A DNA stretch of 64,000 nucleotides from Bradyrhizobium aeschynomenes. GTDB lineage: Bacteria > Pseudomonadota > Alphaproteobacteria > Rhizobiales > Xanthobacteraceae. The stretch covers positions 558,001-622,000 of the forward strand of contig NZ_JABFDM010000003.1 in NCBI RefSeq assembly GCF_013178945.1, given 5' to 3'. The translations under genes and the position numbers were made by a program. Of the stretch, positions 37,549 through 49,057 are shown piece by piece. The notes under the pieces are model-generated. The model searched no databases. It saw only the letters and a program-made list of their open reading frames with translations, and was not told the origin of the DNA. The first letter of the stretch is position 1; each line of letters starts with the position of its first letter.

Positions 37549-40263
37549 TCAGTCGCCGAACATCTCCTGCAACCGCGGAAACAGGCGGTCCGGCTTGAAC
37601 GGCACGGACGTGAAGCGGATGCCCGTCGCCGCGCGCAACGCGTTGCCCAGCGCAGCCGCCACCGGATTGTACGGGCTCTCGCTCATCGACTTCGCCCCCA
37701 GCGGGCCGATGGCGTCATTGGTCGCGGCAAACAGCACCTGGGTGCGCGGCACGTCGGCATAGGATGGCAGATGATAGTCGCGGAAGCGCGGATTCACCAC
37801 GCGGCCGGTGTCGTCGATCACGATCTCCTCGTAGAGCGCCGCGCCAAGCGCTTGCGCCACGCCGCCCTCGATCTGGCCGCGGCACTGCATCGGATTGGCG
37901 ACGCGGCCGGCATCCGCCGCCTGCACGCTCCTGAGGATCTCGATCACACCGGTGTGCTTGTTCACGGCCACGCGAAACCCCTGGACGTTGAACGCGACCG
38001 ACCGTGGCGTGCCTTGCGAATGGCCACTGGCGGCGAGGGGCGTTCCGCTGACCGTCGCGAGCTCCTTGAAGGAGAGACGACGAGCGCCGCAGCTAATCGC
38101 ATCATCTGCGATCACGCAATCGGCCGGAGCGACGCTCCAGCGCTGCGCGGCGAGGCCCTTGAGCTCGGCGGCCAGCGCCTCGGCCGCAGCCTGGGTGGCG
38201 CGGCCCGCAACGAAGGTGCCGGTCGAGCCGTAGGCGCCGGTGTCGTGACCACCATGGGCGGTGTCCGACTGCTTCAGTGCGATGCGGTCGACCGTGGTGC
38301 CCAGCACGGTCGCGGCGATCTGCCGATGCACGGTGCTGGTGCCGTTGCCGAACTCGGCGGTGCCGACGGTGAGCGTGAAGGCGCCATCGTGGTGCAGGCT
38401 GATGGTGGCATCGGCGATGTGGCCGTCAGGCGGGACGGTGTCGATCATCGTCAGCGCGATGCCGTCGCCCGTGAGCCACTCGTCCGACCGCTCCGGTGCC
38501 GGCGTGGCCTCGGCCATGGCGCGCTCGACGAGATCGAGGCACTGGTCGAGTCCGTAGGAGCCGTACAGCACGTCGCTGGGTCCGGAGCCGGGCGGCGCAA
38601 GCATCGGATCGCCAGGCCTGACGATGTTGCGGCGGCGCATCTCGAAGGGGTCGATGCCGAGTTGCAGAGCGAGCTCGTCGATCGCAGCTTCGACCGCGAA
38701 GGTGGTCTGCGGCAGGCCGTAGCCGCGATAGGCGCCGGCCGGCACCGTGTTGGTGTAGACGGCGATCCCGTCGACCTTCTTGTTGGGACAATTGTAGACC
38801 GAGATCGACTCGCTGCAGGCGTGGAACAGCACGGGACCGGCGTGATTGCCATAGGCGCCGGTATTGGAGAGCACGTCGAGCTGCAGCGCAGTCAGCTTGC
38901 CATCCCGATCGGCGCCGGCCTTGACCGTCACGCGCATCGGATGCCGCGTCGACGTGGCGATGAACTGCTCCTCACGGGTGAATTCGAGCTTCACGGGGCG
39001 GCCGGTCTTCAGCGCTGCGAGCGCCAGGATGTCCTCGACGAACATCTCCTGCTTGCCGCCGAAGCCGCCGCCGACGCGCTCGCAGAACACGCGGACCTTG
39101 TCCGGGGCGAGCGCGAAGATCTCGGCGAGGGCTCGCCGCGTCAGAAACGGCACCTGGGTGCTGGAGCGGACGTTCAGCACACCCTCGCCGTCGAGCCAGG
39201 CGAGACCGCCATGCGTCTCCAGCGCGGCATGCTGGACGCGTTGCGTCGTGAACGTGCCTTCGTAGGTCACGGCGGCCGAGGCCAGGGCGGCAGCCACGTC
39301 GCCGAACTCGCCATGGGTCTCGGCGACGATGTTGCGATTGACGTCGGCGATGCGATGCTCGGTCGAACGGCCGGCGTGAATGACGGGGGCACCGGGCGCG
39401 GTCGCGGCGGCGGGATCGACGATCGCCGGCAGGATCTGGTAGTCGACGACGAGCCGTCGGCAGCCTTCCTCGGCGGCGGCCTCGCTGTCGGCGACCACGG
39501 CGGCGACCTTCTGTCCGACGAAGCGGACGACGTCGTCGAGCACGCGGGTATCCGCCGGATCCATCCAGGCCTGCTCGTGGCGCGCCGTCGAGAACAGCAC
39601 GGCCGGTGCGTCCTCATGCGTCAGCACTGCATGCACGCCGGGGACTGCCAGTGCCGCCGCCTTGTCGATCCCGATGATGCGCGCATGAGCATGCGGCGAA
39701 CGCAGCAGCTTGATGTACAGCAGGCCGTCGATCGCCGTATCGAACGTGTAGCGCGCCTGGCCCTGAACGAGCTCGGGGCCAGCGGGAGCGGGCAGGCTGC
39801 GGCCGAAGGCTTCGCCGGCTGCGACCTCCTCGATATGGGTCCGCCCGAGCAGCGCGTCCTCGATGGCGCGATAGCCGGTGCAGCGGCAGAGATTGCCCTT
39901 CAGCGCCGCGCCGAGATCCTTCTTCTGCGCCTGGTTGAGCGAGGCGCAGGTGACGATCATGCCCGCGGTGCAGAAGCCGCATTGAAACGCCTGGGCATCG
40001 AGGAATGCCTGCTGCATCGGGTGCAGGCCTTCATCGGTGGCGAGGCCTTCGACCGTCGTGACCGCCTTGCCATCGGCGCGGAAGGCCGGGATCAGGCAGC
40101 TGTGCACCGGCTCGCCGTCGAGCAGCACGGTGCAGGCGCCGCAATCGCCGGCGTCGCAACCCTTCTTGACGCCGAAATGGCCGGTGTCGCGCAGGAACGT
40201 CCGCAGACATTGCCCGGGACGCGGGGCGGCATCGACGGATTTTCCGTTGACGATCACGCTCAT
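37549..40263 (-). CDS. Xanthine dehydrogenase-type fused Fe-S and molybdopterin subunit
   Basis: 904-aa fusion. Residues 1-155 are the two [2Fe-2S] domains, with cluster cysteines C36, C41, C44, C56 and C95, C98, C126, C128. From about 165 the molybdopterin-binding large subunit runs to the end, with family segments such as 'CERVGGGFGGKQEMFVEDIL', 'GAYRGYGLPQTTFAVEAAID' and 'GSTGTFVAGRATQAAAEALA'. In most relatives these are separate genes. The FAD subunit is the adjacent gene (ATGA overlap). The complex would hydroxylate xanthine or hypoxanthine to urate in the cytosol. Neighbouring urate oxidase and purine permease support purine over other substrates. Maturation proteins XdhC/D are not in the window. 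Confidence 0.88.
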   Translation of the reverse strand: MSVIVNGKSVDAAPRPGQCLRTFLRDTGHFGVKKGCDAGDCGACTVLLDGEPVHSCLIPAFRADGKAVTTVEGLATDEGLHPMQQAFLDAQAFQCGFCTAGMIVTCASLNQAQKKDLGAALKGNLCRCTGYRAIEDALLGRTHIEEVAAGEAFGRSLPAPAGPELVQGQARYTFDTAIDGLLYIKLLRSPHAHARIIGIDKAAALAVPGVHAVLTHEDAPAVLFSTARHEQAWMDPADTRVLDDVVRFVGQKVAAVVADSEAAAEEGCRRLVVDYQILPAIVDPAAATAPGAPVIHAGRSTEHRIADVNRNIVAETHGEFGDVAAALASAAVTYEGTFTTQRVQHAALETHGGLAWLDGEGVLNVRSSTQVPFLTRRALAEIFALAPDKVRVFCERVGGGFGGKQEMFVEDILALAALKTGRPVKLEFTREEQFIATSTRHPMRVTVKAGADRDGKLTALQLDVLSNTGAYGNHAGPVLFHACSESISVYNCPNKKVDGIAVYTNTVPAGAYRGYGLPQTTFAVEAAIDELALQLGIDPFEMRRRNIVRPGDPMLAPPGSGPSDVLYGSYGLDQCLDLVERAMAEATPAPERSDEWLTGDGIALTMIDTVPPDGHIADATISLHHDGAFTLTVGTAEFGNGTSTVHRQIAATVLGTTVDRIALKQSDTAHGGHDTGAYGSTGTFVAGRATQAAAEALAAELKGLAAQRWSVAPADCVIADDAISCGARRLSFKELATVSGTPLAASGHSQGTPRSVAFNVQGFRVAVNKHTGVIEILRSVQAADAGRVANPMQCRGQIEGGVAQALGAALYEEIVIDDTGRVVNPRFRDYHLPSYADVPRTQVLFAATNDAIGPLGAKSMSESPYNPVAAALGNALRAATGIRFTSVPFKPDRLFPRLQEMFGD

Positions 40264-41084
40264 GGCCTGACGCCTGCGAGCTCGGCGCGGATCTCCTCTG
40301 CGAGGCGCAGGGTCATCGCCTTGCGCCAGGCGGGCTTGCCGTGGACGTCGTCATGATACAGCGCATCAGGAATGTCGCCGAGAATGCTGGCGCGCAGCGC
40401 GGCTTCGTCCGGCATCGTGCCGAAACGCAGCTGCAGCGGCTTGACGGTCGAACCGGTCACCGTCAGCAGCAGGTCGCCGTCGCGGCCTTGCGTGCCGATC
40501 AGCAGCGCGCCGGAGCGGCCAACCGGGCTGAGCGCGATCTGGCGGAACGCTGTCCGCCGCTTCAGCGCGGTCAAGGGAATGTCGATCTGACGCAGCAGAT
40601 CGCCGGGCGCAAGCACGTTGCTATTGTTGCCCGTGACGAAGTCCACGACCGAGATGCGCCGCTCGGTGCCGTCATTCTTCCAGATCGTGCAGACGCCTTC
40701 GAGCGCGGCGAGCAGCGAGATCATCGGCCCGGCCGGCAGCGACATGCAGAGATTGCCGCCGACCGTCGCGGTCTTCCAGATCTTGAACGAGGCGAGAAAT
40801 GCGCGGCAGCATTGGTCGATCAGTGGCGCCGCGATCCAGTCGGGCGGGCAGGGCAGCGCATCCAGTTCGGCCACGCTGCAGGTTGCGGCGATGCAGAGGC
40901 CCTGGTCATTGGTGGTGAGAGCCGGCCAGGCCATTTCGCGGAGATCGATCAGCCGCGACAGCTGGACCTGCGGTTCCGAGAACAGCCATGTGCCGCCGGC
41001 CAGCCAGGCATCGCCTGCCTTCCAGGCGGGCAGCCCGGCCCGCGTTGTCGGGCGCACGACCTCGGTGATGGTGTTCAGGTCCAT
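40260..41084 (-). CDS. Xanthine dehydrogenase FAD-binding subunit
   Basis: 274-aa CoxM/XdhB-type flavoprotein (GTG 41090 would add two residues). FAD contacts are visible as 'AGDAWLAGGTWLF' (the AGGT motif) and 'TATVGGNLCMSLPAGPM' (TxGGN). A C-terminal CO_deh_flav_C domain follows. It transfers electrons from the Fe-S clusters of the fused subunit to NAD+ or another acceptor. It is first in the leftward operon FAD subunit - fused subunit - permease, divergent from the deaminase gene across about 140 bases that must hold both promoters. Confidence 0.9.
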   Translation of the reverse strand: MDLNTITEVVRPTTRAGLPAWKAGDAWLAGGTWLFSEPQVQLSRLIDLREMAWPALTTNDQGLCIAATCSVAELDALPCPPDWIAAPLIDQCCRAFLASFKIWKTATVGGNLCMSLPAGPMISLLAALEGVCTIWKNDGTERRISVVDFVTGNNSNVLAPGDLLRQIDIPLTALKRRTAFRQIALSPVGRSGALLIGTQGRDGDLLLTVTGSTVKPLQLRFGTMPDEAALRASILGDIPDALYHDDVHGKPAWRKAMTLRLAEEIRAELAGVRP

Positions 41085-41221
41085 GGTCACGCAAGCTCAT
41101 CGGCGCAGCATATCGTCGGTGGAATCCTTGCAAGACCAGCGCCAACTGGCAATAGGATGATGCTGGCCCTGCGCTTGCAGGCGGACGACACGAAGGCGCA
41201 ATCAGCGAGACGAGGGCAGCC

Positions 41222-42568
41222 ATGAGCACCACGCCGATCTGGATCAAGGACCCGCTCGCCATCCTGGCCGAAGGCGCTGCGCGAGGTATCGTCGTCAGGG
41301 ATAGCCGCATCGTCGAGCTGGTGCCGGCCGGTGCCGAGCCGGCGACACCGGGCGCGGTGGCCTATGATGCAAGCGCGCATGTCGTCATCCCCGGGCTGAT
41401 CAACACGCATCATCACTTCTACCAGACGCTGACCCGGGCGCTGCCCGCCGCGATGGACCGCGAGCTGTTTCCCTGGTTGAAGGCGCTCTATCCGGTCTGG
41501 GCGAAGCTCTCGCCGGAAGCGCTCGATGCCGCGGTCACCCTGGCGATGGCGGAGCTGATGCTGTCGGGCTGCACCACGACGACCGATCATCACTATGTCT
41601 TCCCGGCCGGGCTCGAGGATGCCGTTGGCATCGAGGTCGCCGCAGCGAGGCGACTCGGCATCCGCGTGCTGTTGACGCGGGGCTCGATGAACCTGTCGGA
41701 GCGCGACGGCGGTCTGCCGCCGGACAGCGTGGTGCAGGACGAGGACACCATCCTCGCCGACAGTGAGCGGGTGGTTGCGGCCTATCACGAGCGCGGGCCG
41801 GACGCGATGGTGCAGATCGCGCTGGCGCCGTGCTCGCCGTTCTCGGTGACGGGCTCATTGATGCGGAAGACGGCTGTGCTCGCCGACAAGCTCGACGTGC
41901 GGCTGCACACGCACCTGGCGGAGACCGAGGACGAGAACCGCTTTTGCGAGGAGATGTTCGGGTGCCGCCCGCTCGACTATCTCGAGCAGAACGGCTGGCT
42001 CGGCCCGCGCACCTGGCTCGCACACGGCATCTTCTTCAACGCCGAGGAGATGAAGCGGCTCGGCAAGGCGAAGACGACCATTAGCCATTGCGCCTGCTCC
42101 AATCAGTTGCTGGCGTCGGGCTGCTGCCCGGTGTGCGAGATGGAGGAGGCCGGCGTCGGTATCGGCCTCGGCGTCGACGGCTCCGCCTCGAATGACGGCT
42201 CCAATTTGATGCAGGAGGTGCGTGCCGCGTTCCTGCTGCAGCGGGCGCGTTATGGTGTCACGCGCATCAGCCACAAGGATGCGTTGCGGTGGGCGACGGA
42301 GGGCTCGGCCGCCTGTGTCGGTCGGCCCGAGCTCGGTGAGATCGCGGTGGGGAAGGCCGCGGATCTGGCGCTGTTCAAGCTCGACGAGCTGCGTTTCTCC
42401 GGCGCAGGCGATCCGATCGCGGCGCTGGTGTTGTGCGGCGCGCACCGCGCCGATCGCGTCATGGTCGGCGGCCGCTGGACGGTGGTCGACGGCGCCATTC
42501 CGGGTCTCGACATCGCTGGCCTGATTAGCCGGCACAGCGCGGCAGCGAAGACAATGCGGGGAGGGTAA
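41222..42568 (+). CDS. 8-oxoguanine deaminase-type amidohydrolase
   Basis: 448-aa zinc amidohydrolase of the AtzA/TrzN/8-oxoguanine deaminase branch. Metal ligands are visible in 'PGLINTHHHFYQTLTR' (HxH), 'RLHTHLAETEDEN' and 'WLAHGIFF', and the final Asp in 'GLGVDGSASNDGSNLMQEVR'. 'HCACSNQLLASGCCPVCEME' matches the active-site loop of the 8-oxoguanine group. The enzyme would deaminate 8-oxoguanine to urate, or related guanines or isocytosines to their oxo forms. Divergent placement from the xanthine dehydrogenase operon and proximity to urate oxidase fit purine breakdown. Substrate by family and context, not proven. Confidence 0.88.
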   Translation: MSTTPIWIKDPLAILAEGAARGIVVRDSRIVELVPAGAEPATPGAVAYDASAHVVIPGLINTHHHFYQTLTRALPAAMDRELFPWLKALYPVWAKLSPEALDAAVTLAMAELMLSGCTTTTDHHYVFPAGLEDAVGIEVAAARRLGIRVLLTRGSMNLSERDGGLPPDSVVQDEDTILADSERVVAAYHERGPDAMVQIALAPCSPFSVTGSLMRKTAVLADKLDVRLHTHLAETEDENRFCEEMFGCRPLDYLEQNGWLGPRTWLAHGIFFNAEEMKRLGKAKTTISHCACSNQLLASGCCPVCEMEEAGVGIGLGVDGSASNDGSNLMQEVRAAFLLQRARYGVTRISHKDALRWATEGSAACVGRPELGEIAVGKAADLALFKLDELRFSGAGDPIAALVLCGAHRADRVMVGGRWTVVDGAIPGLDIAGLISRHSAAAKTMRGG

Positions 42569-42599
42569 GACGGAGCTTACTGAGCATCGATCGCGACTG

Positions 42600-42625
42600 C
42601 TCTCTCCCCGCTGGCGCGGAGAGAG
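42600..42625. terminator. Bidirectional hairpin between convergent genes
   Basis: CTCTCTCC (42600-42607) pairs with GGAGAGAG (42618-42625); CGC/GCG extends the stem inside. It sits between the ends of the deaminase and the BMP-type binding-protein genes, so it probably terminates both. Confidence 0.6.
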
Positions 42626-42646
42626 AGGTCACAATGGACCGGGCGC

Positions 42647-43726
42647 CTACTTGCCCGGCAGCTTGTCGTCGACGCCCTTGACGTAGAAGTTCATGCCGAG
42701 GATCTGGCCGTCGGCGAGATGGTCGCCGCCCTTGCACTCGACCTCCTTGCCGTCCTGCGCCACGATCGGGCACTTGAACGGATGCAGCTTGCCGGAGGTG
42801 ATCGCGGCCTGCGTCTCCTCGGCCAGCTTCTTCACGTCGTCGGGCATGTTGGTGTAGGGCGCCATCTCGAACATCTTGGAGTCGAGGCCGCCCCAGGTGT
42901 CCTCGGACTTCCAGGTGCCGTCGAGCTCGGCCTTGACGCGAGCGATGTAGTAGGGGCCCCAGGTGTCGAGGATCGAGGTCAGCTGCGCCTTCGGGCCGAA
43001 CTTGATCATCTCGGAATCCTGGCCGAAGGCGAGCTTGCCGCGCTCGGCCGCGACCTGCATGGCGGCCGGGCTGTCGGTGTGCTGCATGATGATGTCGGCG
43101 CCCTGGTCGAGCAGCGCCTTGGCGGCGTCGGCCTCCTTGCCCGGGTCGAACCAGGTGTTGACCCAGATGATCTTGACCTTGATGTTCGGATTGATCGACT
43201 GCGCGCCGAGCATCGTGGCGTTGATGCCGGAGACGACCTCGGGGATCGGGAACGAGCCGATATAGCCGAGCACGCCGGCCTTCGACATCTTGGCCGCGAT
43301 CTGGCCCTGGATGTAGCGGCCCTGGTACCAGCGGCCCGAATAGGTCGACATGTTCTTGTCGCGCTTGTAGCCGGTGGCGTGCTCGAAATGCACGTTCGGA
43401 TACTTCTTGGCGACCTTCAGGGTCGGGTCCATGTAGCCGAACGAGGTCGTGAAGATCAGCTTGTTGCCGGCGCGGACCAACTGCTCGATCGCGCGCTCGG
43501 AGTCCGGGCCTTCCGGCACGTTCTCGAGATAGGTGGTCTCGATCTTGTCGCCGAGCTCCTTGACCAGCGCTTGGCGACCGAGCTCGTGCTGATAGGTCCA
43601 GCCGAGATCGCCGATCGGGCCGAGATAGATGAAGCCGACCTTCAGCTTGTCGGCGGCATGCGCCGCGCCGGCGATGCTTCCCGCCAGCACCAGCGCTGCG
43701 GCAGCCCCCAGAAGCCTTTTCATCAT
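42647..43726 (-). CDS. BMP-family ABC transporter substrate-binding protein (nucleoside/nucleobase)
   Basis: 359-aa periplasmic protein from ATG 43726, with GGAGATACTGACG upstream. The signal peptide covers about residues 1-25 (ending 'GAAHAAD'). The mature protein begins 'KLKVGFIYLGPIGDLGWTYQ' and has 'HFEHATGYKRDKNMSTYSGR' and 'GYIGSFPIPEVVSGINATML', typical of the Bmp/PnrA/Med family that binds nucleosides or purine bases. It is the last gene of a leftward operon with ATPase and two permeases. Within a purine island, purine bases or nucleosides are the likely ligands. Confidence 0.9.
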   Translation of the reverse strand: MMKRLLGAAAALVLAGSIAGAAHAADKLKVGFIYLGPIGDLGWTYQHELGRQALVKELGDKIETTYLENVPEGPDSERAIEQLVRAGNKLIFTTSFGYMDPTLKVAKKYPNVHFEHATGYKRDKNMSTYSGRWYQGRYIQGQIAAKMSKAGVLGYIGSFPIPEVVSGINATMLGAQSINPNIKVKIIWVNTWFDPGKEADAAKALLDQGADIIMQHTDSPAAMQVAAERGKLAFGQDSEMIKFGPKAQLTSILDTWGPYYIARVKAELDGTWKSEDTWGGLDSKMFEMAPYTNMPDDVKKLAEETQAAITSGKLHPFKCPIVAQDGKEVECKGGDHLADGQILGMNFYVKGVDDKLPGK

Positions 43727-43807
43727 CGTCAGTATCTCCAAACAGTGAGGGGAAAACCGGGTGATCCCGAGCGCCGCGCCCCATCGCAGGCGCTCTGGAT
43801 GATGGCT

Positions 43808-44725
43808 TCAGCGGTCCGGTACGAATACGGTGCCCAGAGCCGCGGGTGCAGTCGAGCCGCCGGTGCGGGCGCGCGACAGCAGCACCAGCACGATGACGGT
43901 CGCAAGGTAAGGCAGCGCCGACATGACCTGCGAAGGAATGCCGACGCCGGCGCCTTGCGCATGCAGCTGCAGGATCGTCACCGCGCCGAACAGATAGGCG
44001 CCGATCACGAGACGGCCCGGTCGCCACGATGCGAACACGACGAGTGCCAGCGCGATCCAGCCGCGGCCTGCGGTCATGCCGGGAATGAAGAACGGCGTAT
44101 AGGCCAGCGGCAGATAGGCGCCGGCGAGCCCGGCGCAGCCGCCTCCGAACAGCACGGCCAGCAGGCGGATGCGCAGCACGGGATAGCCGAGCGCGTGCGC
44201 GGAGACATGGTTGTCGCCGCAGGCGCGCAACACGAGGCCGGCGCGGGTGCGGTAGAGAAACCACCAGACGGCAATGATCAGGGCCAGCGACAGATAGACG
44301 AAGGCATCCTCGCCGAACAGGATGCGGCCGACCAGCGGGATGTCGCTGAGACCGGGAACGGAGAGTTTGGGTGCCGTGGTGATGCGCTCACCGACGAAGC
44401 GGGCGCCGATCAGGCCGGACAGGCCGATACCGAGGATGGTCAGCGCGAGGCCGGTTGCCACCTGATTGACGGCAAGTCCGAGGGTCATGAAGGCGAAGAT
44501 CAGCGACATCAGCATGCCTGCGACGATGCCACAGAGCGCACCGACGACGATCGAGCCCGACATCCAGGCGCCTGCGAAGCCGCAGGCGGCGCCGACGATC
44601 ATCATGCCCTCGACACCGAGGTTGAGCACGCCCGCGCGCTCGGTGACCAGCTCACCGGTGGCTGCGAGCAGCAGCGGCGTCGATGCGGCGAGCACCGACA
44701 GGATGATTGCTTCAACCAGCACCAC
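43808..44725 (-). CDS. Nucleoside-type ABC transporter permease (second)
   Basis: 305-aa inner-membrane permease of the BPD_transp_2 family (NupQ/YufQ-like). GTG 44725 is the likely start: AGGTGC precedes it, the length then matches the family, and it overlaps the upstream permease by 14 bases. Segments '[20 protein letters not shown]', '[17 protein letters not shown]' and '[20 protein letters not shown]' (the ATPase-contact loop) are characteristic. It pairs with the next gene upstream to form the transport channel. Confidence 0.9.
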   Translation of the reverse strand: MVLVEAIILSVLAASTPLLLAATGELVTERAGVLNLGVEGMMIVGAACGFAGAWMSGSIVVGALCGIVAGMLMSLIFAFMTLGLAVNQVATGLALTILGIGLSGLIGARFVGERITTAPKLSVPGLSDIPLVGRILFGEDAFVYLSLALIIAVWWFLYRTRAGLVLRACGDNHVSAHALGYPVLRIRLLAVLFGGGCAGLAGAYLPLAYTPFFIPGMTAGRGWIALALVVFASWRPGRLVIGAYLFGAVTILQLHAQGAGVGIPSQVMSALPYLATVIVLVLLSRARTGGSTAPAALGTVFVPDR

Positions 44726-45786
44726 TTTGCACCTGCCGCGAGGTGAAGACGAGCTTGAAACGATAGAGGATGAGGGAGTCGCAGGCGAGCACGTAGAACA
44801 GCAGGATGCCCTGAAAGACCTTGGTGACATCGAGCGGAATCTTCATCGTGATCTGGGCCTGCTCACCCCCAATGAAGGTCAGTGCAAGGAAAAGTCCTGC
44901 AATTAATATTCCAACCGGATTGAGCCGGCCGAGGAACGCCACGATGATCGCGGTGAAGCCGTAGCCCGGCGATATGCCCGGTTGCAGATGGCCGATGGGA
45001 CCCGCGACCTCGATGATGCCAGCGAGTCCCGCCAAGGCGCCTGACACCGCGAAGGTTAGCAGGACAAGCTGATTGGCGTTGAATCCGCCGAATCGTGCGG
45101 CCCGCGGCGCGACACCGACGACGCGGATCTCGAAACCCTTGATGGTCCGGTCGAGCAGCACGAAGGCGCCGGCGACGACGACGAGCGCAATGATGCTGCC
45201 GAGATGAAGGCGCCCGCCTTCGATCAGGACCGGCACGGTCGCGACCGGATCGAACTCCGCCGTGGTCGGGAAGTTGAAGCCCGCCGGGTCACGCCACGGC
45301 CCGCGCACGAGATAGTCGAGCACGAGATCTGCGACATAGACGAGCATCAGGCTGGTGAGAATCTCGCTGGCGCCGAACTTGACCCGGCAGAGCGCCGGGA
45401 TCAGCGCGTAGAGCGCGCCGGCAACGGCGCCCGCGACCAGCATCGCCGGCAGCACCCAGTGCCCGGCATCGGTGCCCTGCGTGTTCACCGCGATCCAGCT
45501 GCCGGCGACCGCGCCCATCAGGAACTGGCCCTCGGCCCCGATGTTCCAGGCATTGGCGAGGTAGCACAGCGACAGGCCGATCGCGATCATCACCAGCGGC
45601 GTCGCCTTCACCGCGATCTCCTGCAGCGAATAGCCGTCGGTCAGCGGCGCAATGAAATAGACGCCGAGCGCCATGATCGGATTCTTGCCGAGGACGGCGA
45701 ACAGGATGCTCATGGTGATCAGCGTCAGCCCGATCGCGATCAACGGTGAGACCAGCGCGATGGTGCGCGAACGCTCGGCGCGTTTC

Positions 45787-45803
<17 letters not shown>
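44712..45803 (-). CDS. Nucleoside-type ABC transporter permease (first)
   Basis: 363-aa permease of the same superfamily (NupP/YufP-like), with about ten helices. Family segments include 'YLANAWNIGAEGQFLMGAVA', 'VRGPWRDPAGFNFPTTAEFD' and 'VVGVAPRAARFGGFNANQLV' (coupling loop). It overlaps the ATPase gene upstream by 17 bases and the second permease downstream by 14. The operon order ATPase - permease - permease - binding protein is common for BMP-type systems in alphaproteobacteria. Confidence 0.9.
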
Positions 45804-47364
<1,561 letters not shown>

Positions 47365-47919
47365 GGGCAAGGAATGGAACTGCCTTAATTGTGAGCTAAT
47401 TCGTGGCGGCGCGTAAGAGGCGAAAAGCGCCAATCTGTGCCCAACGCTTGCTCAGCGAAATGTCGCGCGCTGCTGAGGATTGCCGTGCGATCCCGGTTGC
47501 AGGACGGTTGCACTGCAATTTCCTGATCTCCACTCACATGTGGCAGTTCTGCGACAGTCCGCCGGAAATCCTCGGGCCGCAGCAGCATGCCCGTTGGATG
47601 AGCAGCGTCATGTCATCCTCGCCCGGGATGGTGTTCTCGCGGCTCGCGTGCTCGCGAAACACGCTCGAGATCGAAATCCGGCGTTCGGAAAAACTTCAGC
47701 AATGTGAAGCGGCAAGATCGCCTGCTGCGCCGGTGCCGCCCGCGGCCAATCGTCCCATGTTTTGAGACTGCTGCGCCACCGCAGCTCGGGCAATGCGGCC
47801 GAACCTTGATCAAACCGCGAGCAAGGCCTGGAGAAAGTTGAGGCTTCTCGCCCCGAGGCAACGGCGCAACTGTGCATGCAAGTCGGGGAATCGGTGCTTG
47901 TTAATTGGGGGTGATTGAG
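47365..47919. other. Divergent intergenic region upstream of the ABC importer and the Tsx-like gene
   Basis: 555 bases without a supported gene. The 3' part (about 47800-47919) is a likely 5' leader of the outer-membrane protein gene, ending in a GGGGGTGATTGAG ribosome-binding context. The rest has no strong promoter or operator match. Both flanking genes point away, so both promoters lie here. Confidence 0.4.
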
Positions 47920-49041
47920 ATGTCGTTCTACAAAACCATCGCGGCTGCCATCGCACTCGGCGCGGCAGCGCTTACGTCGGTCGGCTCCGCCGGCGCGGCT
48001 GATCTGCCTGCCAAGGCGATCGCGAAGAAGGCTCCGGCCGAGGTGCCGTTCTTCCTCGTCGTCGACAATCGCGTCAGCTACTCCTACATCTTCAACGCGG
48101 TTCAGCCGGGCGCGTGGAGCGTGAAGCCCAACGGCGGCTTCGACCCGCACACGGCCAAGCAGGTCTACTCGTTCACCCATTTCGACGTCTGGGGCTACGG
48201 CACCAACTTCTTCACGATCTCGCTGTTCAAGTCGGACCACAATGATCCGGCCGGGCCGTGCACGCAGACCGGCGGCATCGTGTCACCCAATGCTGGCTTT
48301 GCTTTCACGCCGGCCAGCTGCGCCGGTGCGACCGAGATCTATGGTCTGTTCCGCTCGACCTTCGGCTGGAACCAGATCTTCAACACCAAGGCCTTTACCA
48401 TGGGCCCGCTGCAGAACATCTCGTTCGAGGTGGGCATGGATGCCAACACCGAGAACCGCTATTTCGGCGCTGCCAAGCGTGACGTGGTCGCCGGTCTGCA
48501 ATTCGCGTTCAACCTGCCCTACAAGGGCTATTTCAACGTCGCTCCGTTGATGTACTGGGAGTTCGCCAACCACAACTCGTTCTCGCAGTGCGGTGCCGGA
48601 TGGTCGAACCCTTGCATCGCCGATGGCAACACCTCGTTCAAGCCGACCTGGGCGGTCGAGACCAACTACTACATGGATCTCGGCTTCCTGCCTGAGAACA
48701 TGCAGTTCTTCTCGATCTCGGGCCGTGCCGGCTGGTACGGCAAGAAGGGCACCGACACCGAGCCGCTCCCGGCTAGCGTCGCGAACGGCGTCTATCCGAC
48801 CAAGATCGAATTCAACTCCGAGCCGATCCGTCTGACCTTCGATGCGTCGAAGGCGATGTGGGGGGAGAAGCACAGCCACATGATCGACGTCTGGGTGGCC
48901 TATCGCTACTGGCAGAACAAATTCGGCCTGGACCACAACAACGCGGTCGGCTGCTCCGTGGCTGGTGCCGGCGGTACCCGCGTGAGCACCGGGGCGTGCA
49001 CCGAATCCTCGCTGTATTCGGGCGTGACGGTGAAGTTCTAA
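47920..49041 (+). CDS. Outer-membrane beta-barrel protein, Tsx-like
   Basis: 373-aa protein from ATG 47920. Signal peptide at about residues 1-28 ('MSFYKTIAAAIALGAAALTS', ending 'GAADLPA'). The mature part alternates polar and aromatic residues and ends in Phe ('YSGVTVKF'), as outer-membrane barrels do. The segment 'HFDVWGYGTNFFTISLFKSD' resembles the Tsx nucleoside-channel family pattern (D-W-yGdNff-D). Being divergent from a nucleoside-type ABC importer, it may let nucleosides or bases cross the outer membrane. Barrel nature is fairly sure; the Tsx assignment and substrate are inferred. Confidence 0.7.
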   Translation: MSFYKTIAAAIALGAAALTSVGSAGAADLPAKAIAKKAPAEVPFFLVVDNRVSYSYIFNAVQPGAWSVKPNGGFDPHTAKQVYSFTHFDVWGYGTNFFTISLFKSDHNDPAGPCTQTGGIVSPNAGFAFTPASCAGATEIYGLFRSTFGWNQIFNTKAFTMGPLQNISFEVGMDANTENRYFGAAKRDVVAGLQFAFNLPYKGYFNVAPLMYWEFANHNSFSQCGAGWSNPCIADGNTSFKPTWAVETNYYMDLGFLPENMQFFSISGRAGWYGKKGTDTEPLPASVANGVYPTKIEFNSEPIRLTFDASKAMWGEKHSHMIDVWVAYRYWQNKFGLDHNNAVGCSVAGAGGTRVSTGACTESSLYSGVTVKF

Positions 49042-49057
49042 GGGAGCACCGGTCGCA

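Noticed and set aside
37450..40356. Plus-strand frame of 968 codons opposite the xanthine dehydrogenase gene
   Set aside because: Antisense shadow of a gene with all cofactor motifs; the translation has shadow composition. Similar long shadows at 12817-14844, 27089-29167, 34459-37227, 42719-44746, 45895-47388 and 54904-57423 were dismissed for the same reason.
47806..47813. TTGATCAA upstream of the Tsx-like gene
   Set aside because: It lacks the four-base spacer of an FNR/FixK box and is a common octamer.
47613..47861. Minus-strand frame with a zinc-finger-like segment (CPSCGGAAVSKHG) resembling IS1-type InsA proteins
   Set aside because: The rest of the frame is not transposase-like, no partner ORF or inverted repeats are seen, and the second CxxC is missing. 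Treated as chance.
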